From the NCBI GenBank assembly GCA_964602995.1, contig CAZRTM010000004.1:1-64000 (forward strand): a stretch of 64,000 nucleotides of DNA. The letters run 5' to 3'. The notes beneath the pieces are model-generated. The model searched no databases, had not been told where the DNA came from, and saw only the letters and a list, made by a program, of their open reading frames with translations. This DNA is from JAAYYY01 sp964602995. Lineage in GTDB: Bacteria; Chloroflexota; Anaerolineae; Promineifilales; Promineifilaceae. Position numbers and translations under genes: made by a program. Every line of letters starts with the position of its first letter. The stretch's first letter is position 1. This document shows positions 32,203 to 39,316 of this stretch, in pieces.

Positions 32203-35090
32203 GTGAAATCATCTGTCGCAACTGCGGCGCTCAGAATCCAGCTCAGAGTAAGTTCTGCAACAAGTGTGGCGAAACTCTGGCCAGTGGGACGTCTCAACTG
32301 TGCCCCAACTGCCAGGCACAGAATCCGCTGGACCTGCTGTATTGCGACAACTGCGGCACGCGGCTGGCCGACGACCTCGATAGCGCCGCTGAGGACCAGG
32401 ACGACGACGCCAGCGCCGGCGCCCAGCCGTTCTCGCTGCCATCCCGCCCTCCCGGCTCCACAGGCGACCTCGACGTGTCGGGAGAGATTCCATCCTGGCT
32501 TAAGACGGGCGAGATGGAGGATGCGGCGGGCGGCGAAGAAGAGATTCAAGATTGGCTGTCGGACTTTGACTTCGATCCCTCTGAAGATGAAGCAGACGCC
32601 CTCTCGCTGGCCGAATTGGGCGGCGAACACGAACCCAGTGATGATCTGCCACCCTGGCTCCTCGAAGACGACAGCGCGGATGAGATCTTCTATAGCGAGA
32701 AGAGTACGGATGAGCTGTTTAGCGACCCCTCGCCTGCCGCCCAGGAGGATAGCGACTCTCTAGAAGAGGAAACACCCGACTGGTTGCAAGGGCTGAACGC
32801 GCCCGACACCGGTCCGCTGCCCTCCACGGAGGATGAACTGGCAGCGCCGGAGGCCGGCGCAGCAGAGTGGCCCATAGCTGACGAGAGCGACGACGATAGC
32901 GACCTGATCTCTGCCGAGCTGGAAGACTGGCTCAAGGAGATGGAAGAGGAGCAACAGGCTGCGCCGCCAGAGGACGAAGATGAAATCCCCGAAGAAGATT
33001 TCCTGACCTGGCTGGCTACCTTAGATGAGGGTGGCTCGCAAGAGGAAGAGGCAGTCGAGAGTGCGGACGACCTTTTTGGCGCTGACGATGCCGCCAGCCT
33101 GGAATTTGATTTTGACCCGGACACCACCGGCATGGACGACGTCGGCGCGGACGAGGCCGGCACAGATGCCGGCGATGAAGCATCCACGCAAGCGGCAGAG
33201 GATGAGGGTGCAATAGAAGAAACACCGGCCTGGCTCGACGAGCTCACGGAGGTAATGGACGAACAGGTCGAGGCTGAAGCCACGCCTCCTGACGATCTGC
33301 CAGAATGGTTGCAGGCATTATCGCCTGAAGTCGACGAGCAGGCCGCGCCCGTCACCTCCACCCTAGATGAGCCTGAGATAGAGGAGCCGCTCTTCGCCGA
33401 TTTTTCCGACGAGCTTTCCAATAGCGAAGAAGACGATGACCAGTTAGAGCTGCCTGGCTGGCTGGCTGATGTAGCGGATGTAGCGGCCGGGCCAGATTTC
33501 GGCGCCGAAGATGCTCTGGTTGATGAGTTTGCACCGGCTCTCGAAAGTGACCTTGCAGACGAACCGGCTCCAGCAGAAGAGGGGGCTGCTGACGCATTCG
33601 ATTTCCTGACGGTAGACGACGATGAAGACGAAGTCGGCGAGCTGGTTGCCAGCGATGACCTTCCCGACTGGTTCAGCGACGTGCTGGCCGATATGGATGA
33701 AGGGGAGGAAGCGTTTGATCTAGGCAACACACGCGAAAGCGATGCTGTTGCCGAAGAGCGGCCAGGCGTTCCGCCGCAGTTGGCTGGTGGCCTGCCGGAA
33801 TGGCTCGACCACCCCTTTACCGACCTTCCCGAAGCCGAGCCGACGCCATTGGATGAGATTCCCGAGTGGCTGCTGCCAATGGCCCCCAGCGAAACAGAAA
33901 TGGCTGAAGAGCCGGAAGGGATACTCAATCTGGGCGAGGCTGAGATTGGGATTGAGGACAGCGAATGGTCCGACCTGCTAGAAGCGCTTCCGCCGCCTGA
34001 GCGAGACAGTCAGACGTTGAGCGAGGCCGAAATACCGGAATGGCTGCAGGCGTTGAAGCCTCGCAGCCTCCGTGAAGCAGGCGTGCTTGACGACGAGGAA
34101 GTTCCGTTGCCCGAAGAGAGTGAGGGGCCGCTGGCCGGTCTGCGCGGTGTCCTCGCCATTTCCCCGGTCGTCTCGCGCCCTATTGCCGCCGAACGAAACG
34201 ATCCTGAGCCTGCCATCGCCGAACAACAACAGCAAGTGACACTGCTGCGCCAACTGGCCCGTGAAGAAAGCCAGGAGACCATCACCAGAGCTGTGCCGGA
34301 GGGTGCTCCATCCTATAGCGCTGCTACCCGCATCGTGCTGGCGCTGCTATTGCTGGCGGCCGTGATGACCGGCCTGCTTTTCCCCGGCATGGTCACGGGC
34401 ATGGTGCCCAACCTGGAACCAATGACCTCAGGCGGGCTGGCCGCTGTACAATCATTGCTGGATGAAGCGGCAGGCCAACCGGTCATCGTCGCCTTTGATT
34501 ACACGCCGGCTCTGAATGGCATCCTGCAGCCCCAGGCGAATGCTGTGCTGGAAGCGTTGGCGGCCAATGACAGCCAGGCCATTTTGCTCAGCCAGACCGC
34601 AGCAGGGGCCACCCTTGCTGAACAGGCTGCCGCGGGCGTCGATAGCTTACAGAGCGCGACCATTGGCTACCTGCCGGGCAATTCAGTGGCCCTGCGCCAA
34701 TTGAGTAGCTGCCTGGAGCCAGGGGCGGCCTGCCAATCCATTTCCGGCCGGCCACTGGCAGAGGCAACGGCGGAGTCGCTGCAGAACGCCGCCTTACTGA
34801 TTGTTCTCACTGGCGACCTGGAAAATCTGCAAGGCTGGATTGAGCAAGTTGAAAGCCAGACAGAGTTGCCCATGATGGCTGTAGTCACACCGGCCGTTGC
34901 GCCACTGGCAGCGCCCTATCACGAAACGGGCCAACTGTCGGCACTGGTCAGCACCCTGCCCACGCCGGAAGCCGGTGCGACGCCGGGCCAGACTGAAGCG
35001 CTGGCCCTGGCCCATTGGCTGGCCGCCGTGCTCTTACTCCTCGGTGCGCTTTTCACCCTGCTCCGTGGCGTTCAGCAAAGCAGGCAGTAG
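32199..35090 (+). CDS. Zinc-ribbon membrane protein with acidic linker and repeated PxWL motifs
   Basis: 963 aa. Two zinc ribbons open the protein: CRNC...CNKC at 6-23 and CPNC...CDNC at 35-52. Residues 55-650 are extremely acidic and low in complexity, carrying short motifs of the type (I/L/T)P-x-W-(L/F): W at 100, 153, 195, 345, 370, 421, 491, 535, 556 and 615, with looser versions at 119, 244, 271 and 590. A transmembrane helix (VLALLLLAAVMTGLLF, about 713-728) precedes a folded domain (735-930) and a last helix (940-955). The acidic part should be cytoplasmic, the 735-930 domain outside. Overlaps the previous gene by four bases. Confidence 0.85.
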   Translation: MSEIICRNCGAQNPAQSKFCNKCGETLASGTSQLCPNCQAQNPLDLLYCDNCGTRLADDLDSAAEDQDDDASAGAQPFSLPSRPPGSTGDLDVSGEIPSWLKTGEMEDAAGGEEEIQDWLSDFDFDPSEDEADALSLAELGGEHEPSDDLPPWLLEDDSADEIFYSEKSTDELFSDPSPAAQEDSDSLEEETPDWLQGLNAPDTGPLPSTEDELAAPEAGAAEWPIADESDDDSDLISAELEDWLKEMEEEQQAAPPEDEDEIPEEDFLTWLATLDEGGSQEEEAVESADDLFGADDAASLEFDFDPDTTGMDDVGADEAGTDAGDEASTQAAEDEGAIEETPAWLDELTEVMDEQVEAEATPPDDLPEWLQALSPEVDEQAAPVTSTLDEPEIEEPLFADFSDELSNSEEDDDQLELPGWLADVADVAAGPDFGAEDALVDEFAPALESDLADEPAPAEEGAADAFDFLTVDDDEDEVGELVASDDLPDWFSDVLADMDEGEEAFDLGNTRESDAVAEERPGVPPQLAGGLPEWLDHPFTDLPEAEPTPLDEIPEWLLPMAPSETEMAEEPEGILNLGEAEIGIEDSEWSDLLEALPPPERDSQTLSEAEIPEWLQALKPRSLREAGVLDDEEVPLPEESEGPLAGLRGVLAISPVVSRPIAAERNDPEPAIAEQQQQVTLLRQLAREESQETITRAVPEGAPSYSAATRIVLALLLLAAVMTGLLFPGMVTGMVPNLEPMTSGGLAAVQSLLDEAAGQPVIVAFDYTPALNGILQPQANAVLEALAANDSQAILLSQTAAGATLAEQAAAGVDSLQSATIGYLPGNSVALRQLSSCLEPGAACQSISGRPLAEATAESLQNAALLIVLTGDLENLQGWIEQVESQTELPMMAVVTPAVAPLAAPYHETGQLSALVSTLPTPEAGATPGQTEALALAHWLAAVLLLLGALFTLLRGVQQSRQ

Positions 35091-35097
35091 GAGAGTC

Positions 35098-35742
35098 ATG
35101 AACGAACTGCTACCCATCGTCGCCGGTTTTCTCCTGACCCTTTTTATCTACAGTTATATTGTGGGTGATAACCCGCTGTACCGCATTGCTGTACACCTGT
35201 TGGTCGGCGTCAGCGCGGCCTATGCCGCGGTCATTGCTGTGCGCACCGTCTTCCTCCCGGTCATCAACGAAATTATGGCAGCGCCAACGGAACCCACCAG
35301 CCTCACATGGCTCGTTCCCTTGCTCCTATCCATCCTGCTTCTGCTGAAATTTATCCGGCCACTGGCGTGGGTCGGAAACAGCAGTGTCGGCGTCCTGATA
35401 ACGGCTGGCGCCGCTGTGGCTTTGGTCGGGGTCATCAGCGGCACGCTGATACCACAACTGCTGCAAACAGGAGGCGCCAACCCCGTGTTGGGATTGGTAA
35501 CGGCCCTGCTCACCATCTCCGTGCTGCTTTACTTCCAGTTTACAGGCCGCGCAGACCAGGATGGTGAGTACAGCGCGCGGGGCTGGCGGCGGTTGATAGC
35601 CGGAATCGGGCAAGCAACGATCATGATTACCTTTGGCGCGCTCTTTGCCGGCGCCTTCAGCACCAGCCTGGCCCTGTTGGTGGAGCGGATTAGCTTCTAT
35701 ATGACGGAGCTTGCCGGTGTAATGGGACTGTTCTTTCCATGA
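35098..35742 (+). CDS. Multispanning membrane protein (fifth gene of operon)
   Basis: 214 aa from the ATG at 35098 with GGAGAG just upstream; a longer open frame extends back into the zinc-ribbon gene but reads its shadow. About six hydrophobic helices: 5-22, 28-50, 62-82, 92-115, 125-145 and 170-205. Its stop overlaps the next start by four bases. No catalytic motif is visible. Together with the 31597 gene it gives the operon two distinct polytopic proteins. Confidence 0.78.
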   Translation: MNELLPIVAGFLLTLFIYSYIVGDNPLYRIAVHLLVGVSAAYAAVIAVRTVFLPVINEIMAAPTEPTSLTWLVPLLLSILLLLKFIRPLAWVGNSSVGVLITAGAAVALVGVISGTLIPQLLQTGGANPVLGLVTALLTISVLLYFQFTGRADQDGEYSARGWRRLIAGIGQATIMITFGALFAGAFSTSLALLVERISFYMTELAGVMGLFFP

Positions 35743-37475
35743 TCATTAGCGAGCAGCGTTACGATTCCTTTCTCCTGGCCGACTGTGGCTCGAGCACGAC
35801 CACAGTCGCTCTGTTCGATATTACCGAGAGCGGCTACCGGCTCGTGGCCCGCGCCACCGCGCCGGCTACCACCGGGCCGCCCTGGCACAACATCGTAACC
35901 GGCGTGCAACAAGCAATCGCGCGCATTTCGGAAATCACCCACCGCCCCTTGCTCACTGAGTCTGGCAATTTAATCACTCCTGCCCGCGAGAATGGAACCG
36001 GCGTCGACCACTTTGGCGTCACCGTCAGCGCAGCCGCTCCCTTGCAACTGATTACGGCGGGTCTGCTCGAAGATGTCAGCCTGGCCAGCGCCAGGCACGC
36101 GGCCCGCTCCATTTATATGCAGGAGCTGGACACATTCAGCCTGAACGATTCGCGCAATGAACAGGAGCAAATCTCCGCTCTGCTGGAGCAGAAGCCAGAG
36201 GTTATCCTGCTGACCGGCGGCGTCGATGGCGGTGATACGCGCCGTCTGATACCCATTGTGGAGCTGATTGAGCTGGGTATTGGTCTACAAACCAGCCGCG
36301 CCCGCCCCACGGTGATTTACGCCGGAAACAGCAATCTGCGCGAAGAGGTTACGTCTAAACTCGGCTCGACGACGACCGTACACGTCGTCGATAACGTGCG
36401 CCCCAACCTGGAGACGGAAAAGCTCGGCGAGACGGTCGAGCTATTAGGCAAGATGTATAGCGAGATGCGTATTGGCGCCATACCGGGAATTCAGGAGTTG
36501 AAAGGCTGGAGCGATTACGCCCCCATGGCCACCGCTCGCGCCTTTGGCAAGATGATCGAATATTTTGGCGCGCTCTATAAATCCCGCGTGCTGGGCCTGG
36601 ACCTGGGCAGCAGCAGCGTCACCCTGGCTGTTGCCGACGCCGAGCAATCAAGCCTCTTCATCGATAGCAACCTGGGAATGGGCCGCCAGCTACCCAACCT
36701 CCTGCAAGAGACAACTTTAGAGGAGATTCTGCGCAATTCTCCGGTGCCTTTCGAAGAGTCTGCGCTGCGCAACCTGCTCCATGAGAAAGCGATATACCCG
36801 CATACTGTTCCTATGACTGAAGATGAGCTTCACATAGAGCAACTGCTGGCGCGCAAGGTCATGGCTAATACCGTGCGCGATGCCGCCGCGCAGTGGGGCT
36901 GGACGTCGCCTACGCTTCCTCCCTTCCGTTTGCTTGTAGCCAGGGGCAGCACGCTGTCCTATCCGCCGCGCCTGGGCCAGACTGTCCTCATGTTGCTCGA
37001 CGCGCTGCAGCCGACGGGCGTTTTCTCGCTGGCCGTAGACCAGCACGGCGTCTTGCCCATGCTGGGGTTGTTAGCAGCTCACGAACCCGAAGCCGTCATC
37101 CAGATATTAGAAGGCGGCGTGCTGGTTGACCTGGGCTGGGTTATTGCGCCCACAGGCACGAGCCGTGGCCGCACAGGCGACAGGGCTTTACGCATCACTG
37201 TCGAAGCGCCGGATAAAGGCGAATACCACATCGACGCGCAGTTTGGCGAGCTGATGACCGTCCCGCTCGATGCTGGCGTGCCAGTACAATTGACATTGAA
37301 ACCGGAACGCGGCGTTGACATCGGCTTTGGCGCCGGGCGCGGTAAAAAAATAACCGTGCACGGCGGCGCTGTCGGCCTGGTGGTCGATTGCCGTGGAAGA
37401 CCAGTGCTGCTAACTGAAGACGACTCAGAACGCCGCTCACAACTGAAGCAGTGGTTATGGGATATGGGCGGCTGA
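35739..37475 (+). CDS. GlmL/MutL-like ASKHA-fold ATPase
   Basis: 578 aa. The N-terminal phosphate-1 motif LLADCGSSTTTVALFD (about 12-27) and a second LGLDLGSSSVTLAVAD (about 285-300) are the duplicated actin-like ATPase motifs of the glutamate mutase L family. That family was named from its position between the glmE and glmS genes of clostridia, where its function is still unclear, possibly a chaperone or reactivase. No glutamate mutase or B12 gene is in this window. Translational coupling to the preceding membrane protein suggests it works at the membrane. The C-terminus continues about 280 residues beyond the second motif. Confidence 0.85.
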   Translation: MIISEQRYDSFLLADCGSSTTTVALFDITESGYRLVARATAPATTGPPWHNIVTGVQQAIARISEITHRPLLTESGNLITPARENGTGVDHFGVTVSAAAPLQLITAGLLEDVSLASARHAARSIYMQELDTFSLNDSRNEQEQISALLEQKPEVILLTGGVDGGDTRRLIPIVELIELGIGLQTSRARPTVIYAGNSNLREEVTSKLGSTTTVHVVDNVRPNLETEKLGETVELLGKMYSEMRIGAIPGIQELKGWSDYAPMATARAFGKMIEYFGALYKSRVLGLDLGSSSVTLAVADAEQSSLFIDSNLGMGRQLPNLLQETTLEEILRNSPVPFEESALRNLLHEKAIYPHTVPMTEDELHIEQLLARKVMANTVRDAAAQWGWTSPTLPPFRLLVARGSTLSYPPRLGQTVLMLLDALQPTGVFSLAVDQHGVLPMLGLLAAHEPEAVIQILEGGVLVDLGWVIAPTGTSRGRTGDRALRITVEAPDKGEYHIDAQFGELMTVPLDAGVPVQLTLKPERGVDIGFGAGRGKKITVHGGAVGLVVDCRGRPVLLTEDDSERRSQLKQWLWDMGG

Positions 37476-37491
37476 CAGCTGACGGCTGACC
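37471..37491. repeat. Three tandem GCTGAC-N heptamers over the stop codon
   Basis: GCTGACA, GCTGACG and GCTGACC follow each other without a gap. The first contains the stop codon of the ASKHA gene. They may be slippage-generated or a remnant of a dispersed repeat. Confidence 0.7.
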
Positions 37492-37503
37492 GCTAATAAA
37501 AAT

Positions 37504-38562
37504 ATGATCGCTTCCAGCATCACAACTGTTCAACCCTATACACAAATCAGGCGCGAGCGCCTGTTGCCTCATGGCGGCGAAATCGCCGTCAACATGGGCC
37601 AGCAGGTCTCAGCCGTTCAGGTTGTGGCTCGAGCATCGCGCCAGCGCGGATTTACCATCGTACCTGCCGCCGAAATTCTGGGCGTGGCGGCAGACGAAGT
37701 CGCGAACTATTTGCTGGTTGAAGAAGGCGCCGCCATACAGAAGAAGAAGCCACTCCTCGAAAAACGCTCTCTTTTCGGAAGCAAGAGCTACAGTTCGCCC
37801 GTCAACGGCGTCCTCTACCAGGTGGACCGTGGGCGTCTGGTCCTACAGCATACGCCGGACCTGATAGAACTACGGGCCATGATGCAAGGCTTGGTTTCGG
37901 GGTTCCTGGGCAACCGTGGTGTGATTATCGAGACGTACGGTGCACTGATTCAGGCAGTCTGGGACTCCGGCCAGGAGGGAGTGGGAACCGTTAAAATGGC
38001 CGTGGCCGACCACAGAGATCCACTCCTGCAGGAGCATATCGGCGTCGATGCCCGTGGCGCCATTCTGGTGGCCGGTTATCTCGACCAGCGCAACGTTCTG
38101 GAAGCGGCCGAGGAAAGCTCGGTGCGTGGAATCATCGTCGGCAGCATCCCCTCGGCATGGATCTCGTCGTTGTCTTCCTTGCGCTTCCCCATCATTGTCA
38201 CCGAAGGCTTTCAGGGACAGCGAATGGCGCCGCCTATCTTTGAGCTGCTGCAGCAGAACGAAGGCCGGGAAGCCTCACTGATTGCATCTAGCTCCAGCGC
38301 CCAATCGCGACCGGAAATTATCATCCCGCAATCTGGGACCGAACGGCCTCAGGCGGCGGATAATCAGAATCAGCCACTACAGATTGGGCAGCGCGTTCGC
38401 CTGTTGCGAGCGCCCTATGCCGGGGTGGTTGGTGAAGTAACCGCCATCCATAGCCGCGCCCGCACAACTGAGGTAGGCTATCGTCTACCAGGCGCGGACG
38501 TCTTACTGGCTGAGGGACAACAGCTATTCGTCCCTTATCCAAACCTTGATATGATCCGTTAA
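37504..38562 (+). CDS. Uncharacterised soluble protein with KOW-like C-terminus (seventh gene of operon)
   Basis: 352 aa, no transmembrane helix. It starts with a domain containing a lipoyl/biotinyl-like hairpin: LPHGGEIAVNMGQQVSAVQV then LLEKRSLFGSKSYSSPVNGVLYQVDRGRL (split in two here), resembling hybrid/barrel-sandwich folds. Middle section (130-260) has Rossmann-like repeats (GAILVAGYLDQRNVLEAAEES, RGIIVGSIPSAWISSL). The last 70 residues (IGQRVRLLRAPYAGVVGEVTAIH) look like a KOW/SH3-type barrel. I do not recognise a family. It follows the ASKHA gene by 28 bases. Confidence 0.7.
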   Translation: MIASSITTVQPYTQIRRERLLPHGGEIAVNMGQQVSAVQVVARASRQRGFTIVPAAEILGVAADEVANYLLVEEGAAIQKKKPLLEKRSLFGSKSYSSPVNGVLYQVDRGRLVLQHTPDLIELRAMMQGLVSGFLGNRGVIIETYGALIQAVWDSGQEGVGTVKMAVADHRDPLLQEHIGVDARGAILVAGYLDQRNVLEAAEESSVRGIIVGSIPSAWISSLSSLRFPIIVTEGFQGQRMAPPIFELLQQNEGREASLIASSSSAQSRPEIIIPQSGTERPQAADNQNQPLQIGQRVRLLRAPYAGVVGEVTAIHSRARTTEVGYRLPGADVLLAEGQQLFVPYPNLDMIR

Positions 38563-38587
38563 CCGACGGAGTGAAGAGGAGGGAACT

Positions 38588-39163
38588 ATGTTGAATCACA
38601 ACACGCACAACTCAAACAGCGCAGAAGCGGGGCAGGCCTCACCTTTCGTCATCCTCTTGATGGCCCTGGGGGCCGTCCTGGTGCTGGCGACCATTTGTAC
38701 TGCCGGCGTTCTCTATTTCCGGCCGGATGACGTAGCCAATGGCATCAGCGGCACCAGCACGGCGATTGCGCAGGCCAATGCCACCACACTGGCCCAAAAC
38801 GCGCTGGTCACACAGACCCTTAGCGCGATAGAGACAGAGGCGGCTCGTCCCACCAACACGCCAACCAATACCCCCGTACCTCCGACGAATACGCCCGTCC
38901 CCACCAATACACCTCAACCCACCAATACGCCTGTTTTGCAGGAGCCGGCGGAAGCAACGCCGACTCCCAACATCTTTGGCACCAGTATTTTCTCCATCAG
39001 CACCCCCACACCAATTGTGGGTACTGGTGGCGGTACCGACACCGGCACCGGCACTGGCGGTGGAACGCTGCCTGAAACTGGCATTGGCACCGGCACGGCA
39101 ATTGCTGCTGCCTTAGGGCTGTTCTTACTGCTCATCACAGCACGACGCCTGCGCACCGATTAA
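38588..39163 (+). CDS. LPETG-ending surface protein with TNTP repeats
   Basis: 191 aa. An N-terminal hydrophobic helix (FVILLMALGAVLVLATICTA, 20-39), a Thr/Ala-rich stretch, five TNTP units (89-115), a Gly/Thr-rich linker, then LPETG at 161-165, a hydrophobic helix (169-185) and RR plus a short tail: the layout of a sortase sorting signal. AGGAGGGAACT precedes the ATG. The Pro/Thr-rich part may be O-glycosylated and act as a cell-surface stalk. It is the last gene of the operon. No sortase gene is in the window. Confidence 0.75.
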   Translation: MLNHNTHNSNSAEAGQASPFVILLMALGAVLVLATICTAGVLYFRPDDVANGISGTSTAIAQANATTLAQNALVTQTLSAIETEAARPTNTPTNTPVPPTNTPVPTNTPQPTNTPVLQEPAEATPTPNIFGTSIFSISTPTPIVGTGGGTDTGTGTGGGTLPETGIGTGTAIAAALGLFLLLITARRLRTD

Positions 39164-39316
39164 GACCAGAAGCGGAAAGCGATGACCGGCGCTTCCCCAA
39201 ACGCTGGACTAAAAGCACAGCAGGTTGCCGGTGCACAACGGCAGAGCAGCGGGCATTACTCGTGTACGAGGGGCAATTACCCAGCACCGTCTATTGGTAG
39301 CTGATCTGAACCATCG

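Noticed and set aside
32690..33928. Long minus-strand Ser-rich open frame of 412 codons
   Set aside because: It is the complement of the acidic Asp/Glu-rich coding region on the plus strand, with no ribosome-binding site or homologous pattern.
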